Part shown: positions 1 through 5,496 of the stretch, piece by piece
Layout: every line of letters begins with the position of its first letter
Numbering within the stretch: the first letter of the stretch is position 1
DNA from: DASRSS01 sp035656335
GTDB lineage: Bacteria > Actinomycetota > Actinomycetes > Mycobacteriales > Jatrophihabitantaceae
Reading direction: 5' to 3'
DNA: 6,714 bases
NCBI GenBank assembly: GCA_035656335.1
Contig: DASRSS010000223.1
Location: forward strand, 1 to 6,714
Made by a program: the position numbers and the translations under genes
Notes under the pieces: model-generated
Database searches by the model: none
What the model was told of the DNA's origin: nothing
What the model saw: the letters and a program-made list of their open reading frames with translations, nothing else

Positions 1-367
1 CGACGGCGAACGGTCCGTGATCGTTGACGAGATTGACCACCGCCGGGTTCACCTGTCCGGTCAGCACCATGCGCACCACGTCCATCGCCTCGGGCGTAGT
101 GACCCGCAGACCACCGCGGAACTCGGACACGATGCCCAGTCGGTTCAGGTGCTCGGTGATCTGCGGACCGCCGCCGTGCACGACCACCGGGCGCAACCCG
201 GCGTAGCGCAGGAACACGACGTCCTCCGCGAACGCCTGCTGCAGCTCGGGACTGGTCATCGCGTTGCCGCCGTACTTGATCACGACGATCTTGCCGTGGA
301 AGCGCTCGAGCCAGGGCAGCGCGTCGACCAGGACGGCCGCCTTCTCCATCGCGTTCTGGCGGCTCAC
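1..367 (-). CDS. argB: Acetylglutamate kinase (NAGK), N-terminal part, cut by window edge
   Basis: Phosphorylates N-acetyl-L-glutamate with ATP, the second step of cytoplasmic arginine/ornithine synthesis. About 122 residues are visible before the window ends. They carry the amino-acid-kinase signatures: KYGGNAM near residues 31-37 (phosphate-binding lysine and glycine loop), VHGGGPQI near 66-73 (acetylglutamate-binding loop) and FRGGLRVTTPEAMDVV near 87-102. The helical stretch before KYGGNAM (AVLVDALPWLERFHGK) resembles the N-terminal helix found in arginine-inhibited hexameric NAGKs, so feedback inhibition is plausible but not shown. I chose the GTG at 367 because it overlaps the argJ stop as GTGA; an in-frame ATG at 349 would give a protein six residues shorter. 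Neither start has a strong Shine-Dalgarno sequence, so translation probably depends on coupling to argJ. The family is usually about 290-300 residues, so roughly 60% lies outside the window. Identity is secure; the exact start is less so. Confidence 0.96.
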   Translation of the reverse strand, partial: MSRQNAMEKAAVLVDALPWLERFHGKIVVIKYGGNAMTSPELQQAFAEDVVFLRYAGLRPVVVHGGGPQITEHLNRLGIVSEFRGGLRVTTPEAMDVVRMVLTGQVNPAVVNLVNDHGPFAV

Positions 368-1518
368 GACGAGTAGGCCGAGTTCTCTTCGACGTAGCCG
401 TGCGAGAGGTCGTTCGTCCAGATGGTCGCGGCCTGCTCGCCCGCGTTCAGGTCGACGAGGATGTGCACGTCCCGGCCGCTGAGGTCCACCTTGCCGCGGT
501 CGGCTCCGGGCCCGCCCGCGGTGCAGACCTGGACGCCGTTTATCGACACGTCCAGGCGGTCGGGTTCGAACACGGCCTGCGTGGTGCCGATCGCGGCGAG
601 CACGCGTCCCCAGTTCGGGTCGTTGCCGAACAGCGCGCACTTGAGCAGGTTGTTGCGCGCGATGGAGCGTCCGACCTCGACGGCGTCGTCCTCGCTGGCC
701 GCGCCGACGACCTCGACGCGCACCTCCTTCGTCGCGCCTTCGGCGTCGGCCACCAACTGCCGGGCCAGGTCGGTGCAGACCTGCTGGACGGCGGCCGCGA
801 ACTCGCTCGGCTGCGCCTGTACCCCGGACGCGCCGCTGACCAGCAGCAGCACGGTGTCGTTCGTGGACATGCAGCCGTCGCCGTCCACGCGGTCGAACGT
901 GGTGCGCGTGGCCGCGCGCAGCGACTGGTCCGCGGTGAACGCGTCGACGACCGCGTCCGTGGTGACTACGCACAGCATGGTGGCCAGGCCGGGCGCGAGC
1001 ATGCCGGCGCCCTTGGCCATGCCGCCCACGGTCCATCCGGCTGGTGACGAGACGGCGGCCTGCTTGGCGACCGTGTCGGTGGTGCGGATCGCCTCGGCCG
1101 CCGCGGCGCCGCCGTCCGCGGACAGCTCGGTCACGGCGCGGTCGATCCCGGCCAGCAGCGCGGTCATCGGCAGCCGCTCGCCGATCAGTCCGGTGGAGCA
1201 GACGGCCACCTCGCCCGCGCCGGTGTGGATCGCCTCAGCGACGTGCTCGGCGGTGCGGTGCGTGTCAGCGAAGCCGTCCGGGCCGGTGCACGCGTTGGCG
1301 CCGCCGGAGTTGAGGACGACCGCGCGCAGCCGCTGATCGGACAGCACCTGCTGCGACCAGAGCACCGGCGCGGCCTTCACCCGGTTGCTGGTGAACACGC
1401 CGGCGGCGAGGTCGAGCGGTCCGTCGTTGATCACCAGCGCGACGTCCGGCGCGCCGCTGGCCTTGATGCCGGCCGCGACGCCCGCGGCGCGGAATCCCTT
1501 CGGCAGCGTCACGCTCAT
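364..1518 (-). CDS. argJ: Glutamate N-acetyltransferase / ornithine acetyltransferase ArgJ
   Basis: Transfers the acetyl group from N-acetylornithine to glutamate, closing the acetyl cycle of arginine synthesis; some family members also use acetyl-CoA, and the sequence does not settle which type this is. The protein has 384 residues, normal for the family. ArgJ precursors cut themselves before a catalytic threonine. Here the site is KGAGMLAPGLATML (residues 169-182), with predicted cleavage between Ala179 and Thr180 giving alpha and beta chains. Other family motifs are NSGGANACTG (70-79), the oxyanion-hole STG (108-110), DGDGCMSTND (212-221), KCALFGNDPNWGRV (293-306) and the substrate-closing tail ending VEENSAYSS. 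The ATG at 1518 overlaps the argC stop as ATGA, with GGAG seven bases upstream (1526-1529). Open frame continues upstream inside argC, but the conserved N-terminus (MSVTLPKGFRAAGVAAGIK) supports this start. Confidence 0.97.
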   Translation of the reverse strand: MSVTLPKGFRAAGVAAGIKASGAPDVALVINDGPLDLAAGVFTSNRVKAAPVLWSQQVLSDQRLRAVVLNSGGANACTGPDGFADTHRTAEHVAEAIHTGAGEVAVCSTGLIGERLPMTALLAGIDRAVTELSADGGAAAAEAIRTTDTVAKQAAVSSPAGWTVGGMAKGAGMLAPGLATMLCVVTTDAVVDAFTADQSLRAATRTTFDRVDGDGCMSTNDTVLLLVSGASGVQAQPSEFAAAVQQVCTDLARQLVADAEGATKEVRVEVVGAASEDDAVEVGRSIARNNLLKCALFGNDPNWGRVLAAIGTTQAVFEPDRLDVSINGVQVCTAGGPGADRGKVDLSGRDVHILVDLNAGEQAATIWTNDLSHGYVEENSAYSS

Positions 1519-2528
1519 GGGGCCACTCCGTCCGTCGAGAGGCCCGCCGTCTCGCGCAGGCCCAGCATGATGTTCGCGTTCTGCAGCGCCTGCCCGGCCG
1601 CGCCCTTGCCCAGGTTGTCGATCGCGGACGTGACGATGATCCGTCCCGAGTCGACGTCGACGCTCGCCTGCAGCTGCGCGCTGTTGGAGCCGGACGTCGC
1701 GGCCGTGTGCGGCTGGCGTCCTTCGGGCAGGACGTGCACGAACGGCTCGTTCGCGTAGGCCGCGGCCAGCGCGGCGTGGACGTCCGCGTCCGTGACCGGC
1801 CGCGCGGGCCGCAGGTTCACCGACGCGAGGATCCCGCGCGGCATCGGGACGAGCACCGGCGTCATGCTTACCGACCGGATGCCAGCGGCCTGCTTGATCT
1901 CGGGGACGTGCCGGTGCGCGCCGACCTTGTACGCCGACAGGTCGCCCATCACCTCGCTGGCCAGCAGGTGCACGGCCGCGGCACGGCCGGCTCCCGACGT
2001 CCCGCTCATCGACACCACCACCGCGTCGTCCGCCTCGGCCAGGCCGGACGCGACGAGCGGGGCGATCGCGAGGATGGCGGCGACCGCGTGGCACCCGGTG
2101 TTCGCCACCCGGGTGGAGGCTGCGATCGCGACGCGCTGGCCGGGCAGTTCGGGCAGGCCGTACGTCCAGGGCTGGTGGAACTCGCCGCCGTAATCCCGAT
2201 CGTGCGCGGCGGCGTCGGTGAGCCGGTGGTCCGAGCCGAGGTCGACGATGCGCTGGCTCGTTGGCAGGTCCTCGGCCAGCGCCGCGGACGCGCCGTGCGG
2301 CAGCGCCATGAAGACCAGGTCGGCACCGGCCAGCGCTTCGGCGTTCGTCTCGCTGAACGTGAGGTCGGCTACCGAGGCCAGGTTCGGCAGCACGTCACCC
2401 ACGCGCTGGCCGGCGTTGCCGTGCGCGGTGACGGCGGCCAGCTCCAGATCCGGATGTCCGGCGACCAGGCGCAGCAGCTCGCCGCCGGCGTAGCCGCTGG
2501 CGCCCGCGATCGCGACCGAGAAACCCAT
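1515..2528 (-). CDS. argC: N-acetyl-gamma-glutamyl-phosphate reductase ArgC
   Basis: NADPH-dependent reduction of N-acetylglutamyl-phosphate to the semialdehyde, the third step of arginine synthesis. The 337-residue product is of normal length. The N-terminal Rossmann fold carries GASGYAGGEL (9-18). Also present are the family motifs VDLGSDHRL (95-103), YGLPEL (123-128), HRHVPEI (205-211, the probable catalytic His region), MPRGILAS (229-236) and the C-terminal DNLGKGAAGQALQNANIMLGLRET (304-327). The catalytic cysteine is Cys146, but its surroundings read ANTGCHAVAA, whereas most homologues have a Pro-Gly-Cys-(Tyr/Phe)-x-Thr type motif; the flanking protein is intact, so this looks like a lineage variant rather than damage. 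It is first in the arg operon. The ATG at 2528 has no Shine-Dalgarno sequence, but a -10-like CATAAT ends eight bases upstream, which suggests a leaderless message. The stop overlaps the argJ start. Confidence 0.96.
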   Translation of the reverse strand: MGFSVAIAGASGYAGGELLRLVAGHPDLELAAVTAHGNAGQRVGDVLPNLASVADLTFSETNAEALAGADLVFMALPHGASAALAEDLPTSQRIVDLGSDHRLTDAAAHDRDYGGEFHQPWTYGLPELPGQRVAIAASTRVANTGCHAVAAILAIAPLVASGLAEADDAVVVSMSGTSGAGRAAAVHLLASEVMGDLSAYKVGAHRHVPEIKQAAGIRSVSMTPVLVPMPRGILASVNLRPARPVTDADVHAALAAAYANEPFVHVLPEGRQPHTAATSGSNSAQLQASVDVDSGRIIVTSAIDNLGKGAAGQALQNANIMLGLRETAGLSTDGVAP

Positions 2529-2544
2529 ACGCAGGATTATGCAC
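2529..2544 (-). promoter_or_regulatory. Putative ArgR operator (ARG box), argC-proximal
   Basis: On the minus strand this reads GTGCATAATCCTGCGT. It has the GCA-N6-TGC dyad and a TGCATAA half-site like the actinobacterial ArgR operators I recall, such as the mycobacterial TTGCATAACGATGCAA, with about 10 of 16 positions matching. It directly abuts the argC start codon and contains the likely -10 element, so ArgR-arginine bound here would block transcription of argCJB. It pairs with a second box centred 20 bp upstream. The function is inferred from sequence and context; argR itself is not in the window. Confidence 0.68.
2536..2541 (-). promoter_or_regulatory. Putative -10 element of the argC promoter (leaderless)
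   Basis: The minus-strand hexamer CATAAT differs from TATAAT at one position. It occupies -13 to -8 relative to the A of the argC ATG, so transcription would begin at or within a base or so of the start codon. No Shine-Dalgarno sequence lies before argC, which agrees with a leaderless mRNA, a common arrangement in Actinobacteria. No convincing -35 is seen at 16-19 bp spacing. The element lies inside the proximal ArgR box. It is one of the few AT-rich patches in the window. Confidence 0.55.
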
Positions 2545-2548
2545 TAGC

Positions 2549-2564
2549 CCGCAACTTCATGCAG
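2549..2564 (-). promoter_or_regulatory. Putative ArgR operator (ARG box), distal
   Basis: On the minus strand this reads CTGCATGAAGTTGCGG, again GCA-N6-TGC with a TGCAT half-site. Its centre is 20 bp from the proximal box, close to the two-turn spacing of tandem ARG boxes bound by one ArgR hexamer in other bacteria. Together the boxes put the trinucleotide GCA (plus strand) at 2531, 2541, 2551 and 2561, an exact 10-bp phase on one face of the helix. This box matches less well than the proximal one outside the core half-sites. Confidence 0.6.
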
Positions 2565-2573
2565 ATCTGCCCT

Positions 2574-2623
2574 GATGATCATGGGCGGAACCCCCGGATC
2601 CGGGGGTTCCGCCCATGATCATC
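2574..2623. terminator. Perfect 50-bp palindrome, probable bidirectional terminator or insulator
   Basis: The sequence is its own reverse complement over all 50 bases. Each arm is 25 nt and the centre is GGATCC at 2596-2601. In RNA it would form a very stable GC-rich stem with a minimal GAUC loop. It begins five bases after the stop of the small membrane-protein gene and ends ten bases before the distal ARG box, a natural place to separate pheT-side transcription from the arg operon. No U-tract follows on the minus strand (next bases AGGGCAGATC), so it is not a textbook intrinsic terminator, though U-less hairpins are often proposed as terminators in Actinobacteria. Each arm starts with a smaller palindrome, ATGATCAT (2575-2582 and 2615-2622). 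A dispersed repeat or protein-binding site is an alternative. Confidence 0.7.
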
Positions 2624-2642
2624 GCGGGTTAGGTGCGCAGGC
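2623..2642 (-). repeat. 20-bp direct repeat, copy at the end of the small membrane-protein gene
   Basis: On the minus strand this reads GCCTGCGCACCTAACCCGCG, covering the last codons (CTG CGC ACC), the TAA stop and six following bases. It is identical to 3034-3053 at the pheT end. The copies are 411 bp apart, a multiple of three, so both are read in the same frame. The first base overlaps the end of the 50-bp palindrome. Confidence 0.9.
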
Positions 2643-2991
2643 CGTCCAGCAGCTCGAGGCGGTACCGGACGAGTTCCACCGCCGCGGACCGCGCCCGGGG
2701 GTCGGCGGGCACTTCGCCGCGCACCGCGCCGTGGGTCGCCATGCGCCGCTGGTCCTCCGACAACGGGTTCAGGATCCGGTCGATATCGCGGCCCTGGCGG
2801 CGGTAGACCAGCAGCCACATGTACGCGGCGAAGCCGGCCGCGACGATCCCGGTCTTGGTCAAGGTGGCCACCCAGCGCCGGCCGTCGTGCACGTCCCACA
2901 TACTCAGCACCAGCCCGAAGATCGCGCCATGCAGCAGCGCGGCCGCCCACGGTCCCGACAGCCGCTGGCGGACGCTCTCACGAAGGCGCAC
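2629..2991 (-). CDS. Small two-helix membrane protein of unknown function
   Basis: I do not recognise this 120-residue protein as a named family. After a short basic N-terminus (RLRESVRQR) come two hydrophobic segments, about residues 14-31 (PWAAALLHGAIFGLVLSM) and 44-62 (LTKTGIVAAGFAAYMWLLV), joined by a short DVHDGRRW loop. A basic, charged tail follows (about 64-120) with VRGEVPADPRARSAAVELVRYRLELL, resembling tails of many small actinobacterial membrane proteins. By the positive-inside rule both ends are probably cytoplasmic. Codon use matches the neighbours (G/C-rich third positions), supporting a real gene. The only upstream in-frame start candidate is the GTG at 2991, without a clear Shine-Dalgarno sequence. 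It starts 48 bases after pheT, in the same frame as pheT, and ends in LRT plus TAA inside a 20-bp sequence identical to the pheT end. It is probably co-transcribed with pheST. Confidence 0.75.
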   Translation of the reverse strand: MRLRESVRQRLSGPWAAALLHGAIFGLVLSMWDVHDGRRWVATLTKTGIVAAGFAAYMWLLVYRRQGRDIDRILNPLSEDQRRMATHGAVRGEVPADPRARSAAVELVRYRLELLDGLRT

Positions 2992-3033
2992 GCGATCATG
3001 GTGACGGCTGCCACGATTCCGGGCAAAGGTCCA

Positions 3034-3053
3034 CGCGGGTTAGGTGCGCAGGC
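3034..3053 (-). repeat. 20-bp direct repeat, copy at the pheT 3' end
   Basis: Exact copy of the 20 bp at 2623-2642, here encoding the pheT C-terminal LRT, its TAA and six following bases. Similarity stops abruptly on both sides. The segment from one copy to the next holds the whole small membrane-protein gene, which is the geometry left by a duplication or an insertion at a gene end. No integrase or transposase is present. Confidence 0.9.
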
Positions 3054-5496
3054 GAGCTCCGAGTTCGGCGGCGGCCGCGACGGCAGCGTCGCGGGCCGCT
3101 GTCGCGTCCTCGACGGTGAGCGTGTGGTCGGCCCGGAACCGCAGCGCGAACGCGAGCGACTTCAGGCCGGCGCCCAGCCGCGCGTCATCGCGGTACACGT
3201 CGAACAGGCGCACGCTCTCCAGCAGCTCCCCCGCACCTGTGCGCAGCGCGGCCAGGACGTCCGCGGCCGCGACGTCCGCGGGCACGACCAGGGCGACGTC
3301 CAGCAGCACCGGCGGATGCGCCTGGATGCGTGGCGCCCGTGCCGGTGGCGGCGGGTTGAGCGCGTCGACGTCCAGCTCCATCGCGCAGGCGCGCTCGGGC
3401 AGTCCCAGCGCCGAGACGACGCGCGGATGCAGCTCGCCGGCGTGCCCGATCACCGCGCCGTCCAGCAGCACGGCGGCGCAGCGGCCGGGGTGCCAGGGCG
3501 CGGTCTGCGCGGGCCGCAGTTCGAACTCCACGCGGGCGATCTCGCCGACCACGCGGGCCGCCTCGATCGCGTCCGCCCACCCGCTCGTCCGGCCCGGTCC
3601 CCACCAGCCGGGACGGTCCAGCTCGCCGGTGAGGACGGCGGCCACGTGCCGGCGCTGCTCGGGGATGGCGGCGAGCATGGCCGAGACCTGCTCCTCGCTG
3701 GGCCGGTGGTCGACGCCGGGACGCGGCATGGCCGGCGCGTCCGGACGGGCGAAGTAGACCAGCCCGCTCTCGAACAGCGCGAGGTCGCGCGCGCCGCGTC
3801 CCTCGTTGCGGCGGATCGCGCCGAACAGCCCCGGCAGCAGGGTCGTGCGCATCAGCGGTTCGGTGTCGGCCAGCGGGTTCGCGAGCCGCACGGCCGCGCG
3901 GCGCGGATCGCCCGCATCGAGGCCGAGCTGGTCCGCGATCTGCTCGGACACGAACGGGTAGTTGAGCACCTCGGTGTAGCCGGCCGCCGCGAGCGCACGC
4001 GACAGCGACCGGCGCAGCTGCTGCGACCCGGTCAGCCCGTGCCCCACGCGCGGGGTCGGCAGGCGGGACGGCAGCCGGTCGTAGCCGACCAGCCGGACGA
4101 CCTCCTCCACCAGGTCCGCCGGGTCGGTCAGATCCGGACGCCAGCTCGGCGGCAGCACCTGCAGCACCTCACCGCCATCGACGGTGCAACCGACGCCGCG
4201 CAGGTGTTCCACCACGGTGTCCCGCGAGATCGGCATGCCCGCGAGGGCCGCCGGGCGGCCGGCGTTCAGCGCGATCAGCGAGCGGGCCGGGCCGTCGCCG
4301 ATCACGGTGTAGCCGTCGACCGGGGTCGCCCCGCCGTACTGCACCAGCAGATCGACGCAGCGCTGCAGCGCGACGCCGGCGATCAGCGGATCGACCCCGC
4401 GCTCGAAACGCTTGGCCGCCTCGCTGGGCAGCTTGTGCCGCCGTACCGCGCGGGAGATCGAGGCCGGGTGCCAGTGCGCGGCCTCCAGCACGACGTCCCT
4501 GGTGCCGTCGCCGATCTCGGTGGACGCCCCGCCCATCACGCCCGCGAGCGCGACCGGGCCCGAGTCGTCGGTCACGACCAGATCGTCCGGATCGAGCTCG
4601 CGCACGACCCCGTCCAGGGTGGTGAGCTTCTCGCCCGCGGTCGCGCGGCGCACCCCGATCGGGCCGGTGAGCTTGGCCCGGTCAAAGGCGTGCAGCGGCT
4701 GACCGGTCTCGAGCATCACGTAGTTGGTCACGTCGACGGCGAGCGAGACCGGACGCATCCCGCTCTGCCGCAGCCGGCGCGCCATCCAGTCCGGCGTCGC
4801 GGCGGCCGGATCGAGGCCGGTGACCGCGCGCATGGAAAACTGATCACAGCCGTCCGGGTCGGACACGGTGACCTCGTACGCGCGCTGGTCGACCGGCGGC
4901 TGCTCCACCTCGAGGTCGTGGAACGCGACGCCGAGCGCGAGCGACGCCTCGCGGGCCAGCCCGCGCACCGACAGGCAGTAGCCGCGGTCCGGCGTGATCG
5001 CGATGTCGAGCACCGCGTCGCGCAGGCCGAGCACGTCCAGCGCGTCCGCGCCGCGCTCAGCGTCGACGTCCAGCACCAGGATCCCGTCATGGTCCTCGCC
5101 GATACCGAGTTCGCGGACCGAGCAGATCATGCCGTCCGAGACGTGGCCGTACGTCTTGCGCGCGGTGATCGCGAAGCCGCCGGGCAGGACGGCGCCGGGC
5201 AGCGAGACGACGACCAGGTCGCCGACCGCGAAGTTGTGCGCGCCACAGACGATGCCGCGCGGTTCTGGCTCGCCGACGTCGACCTGGCACCACCGGATCG
5301 TCTTGCCGTTCTTCTGCGGCTCCTCGGCGAACTCCAGCACGCGGCCGACCACGATCGGACCGGACAGCCCGTCGGCGCCGGACTCGACGCGCTCGACCTC
5401 CAGGCCCACGCGCACGAGCGCGTCACCGAGCTCGCGCGGCGCGAGTCCGTCCGGCAGGTCGACGTACTCGGCCAGCCAGCTGATGGGGGCGCGCAT
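3040..5496 (-). CDS. pheT: Phenylalanine--tRNA ligase, beta subunit
   Basis: Large subunit of the cytoplasmic alpha2-beta2 PheRS, which charges tRNA-Phe; the beta subunit binds tRNA and hydrolyses mischarged Tyr-tRNA-Phe. The product has 818 residues, normal for the long bacterial form. Order of domains: N-terminal segment (MRAPISWLAEYVDLP); EMAP/OB-type tRNA-binding domain, about 42-150, with CQVDVGE, IVCGAHNF, PGAVLPGGF and DGMICSVRELGI; B3/B4 editing domain, about 210-395, with DVTNYVMLETGQPLHAFD (255-272), ALAGVMGG (316-323) and SEAAKRFERGVDP (358-370); B5 domain, about 405-480, ending in PSWRPDLTDPADLVEEVVRLVGYDRLP; a catalytic-like core, about 490-710; and a C-terminal ferredoxin-fold anticodon-binding domain, about 724-818. 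The ATG at 5496 overlaps the pheS stop as TGATG, with GGAGG four bases upstream (5501-5505) inside the last pheS codons. It ends inside a 20-bp repeat shared with the next gene. Confidence 0.98.
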   Translation of the reverse strand: MRAPISWLAEYVDLPDGLAPRELGDALVRVGLEVERVESGADGLSGPIVVGRVLEFAEEPQKNGKTIRWCQVDVGEPEPRGIVCGAHNFAVGDLVVVSLPGAVLPGGFAITARKTYGHVSDGMICSVRELGIGEDHDGILVLDVDAERGADALDVLGLRDAVLDIAITPDRGYCLSVRGLAREASLALGVAFHDLEVEQPPVDQRAYEVTVSDPDGCDQFSMRAVTGLDPAAATPDWMARRLRQSGMRPVSLAVDVTNYVMLETGQPLHAFDRAKLTGPIGVRRATAGEKLTTLDGVVRELDPDDLVVTDDSGPVALAGVMGGASTEIGDGTRDVVLEAAHWHPASISRAVRRHKLPSEAAKRFERGVDPLIAGVALQRCVDLLVQYGGATPVDGYTVIGDGPARSLIALNAGRPAALAGMPISRDTVVEHLRGVGCTVDGGEVLQVLPPSWRPDLTDPADLVEEVVRLVGYDRLPSRLPTPRVGHGLTGSQQLRRSLSRALAAAGYTEVLNYPFVSEQIADQLGLDAGDPRRAAVRLANPLADTEPLMRTTLLPGLFGAIRRNEGRGARDLALFESGLVYFARPDAPAMPRPGVDHRPSEEQVSAMLAAIPEQRRHVAAVLTGELDRPGWWGPGRTSGWADAIEAARVVGEIARVEFELRPAQTAPWHPGRCAAVLLDGAVIGHAGELHPRVVSALGLPERACAMELDVDALNPPPPARAPRIQAHPPVLLDVALVVPADVAAADVLAALRTGAGELLESVRLFDVYRDDARLGAGLKSLAFALRFRADHTLTVEDATAARDAAVAAAAELGARLRT

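Noticed and set aside
347..349. ATG as the start of argB
   Set aside because: It is possible and in frame, but the GTG at 367 overlaps the argJ stop in the same way as the other operon junction. Neither has a good Shine-Dalgarno sequence, so this remains a minor uncertainty.
1519..2094. Upstream extension of the argJ frame inside argC
   Set aside because: The extension is Arg/Gly-rich shadow translation of argC. The conserved ArgJ N-terminus, the GGAG ribosome site and the ATGA overlap fix the start at 1518.
2561..2570. 10-bp palindrome GCAGATCTGC as a separate operator
   Set aside because: It overlaps the outer edge of the distal ARG box and is short. It has no independent support as a binding site.
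2579..2950. Alternative minus-strand open frame overlapping the small gene and the palindrome
   Set aside because: The Arg/Pro/Gly-rich translation has no hydrophobic pattern. The 2629-2991 frame has two clean membrane segments and normal codon use.
2997..2999. ATG eight bases upstream of the GTG at 2991 as the start of the small gene
   Set aside because: It is in a different reading frame, and the frame it opens does not give the membrane protein.
2623..3053. Classic integrative element with attachment sites
   Set aside because: The repeat geometry is suggestive, but the 411-bp unit has no integrase, transposase or inverted ends, and pheT is not a tRNA-type integration target, so it is reported only as a repeat and a hypothesis.
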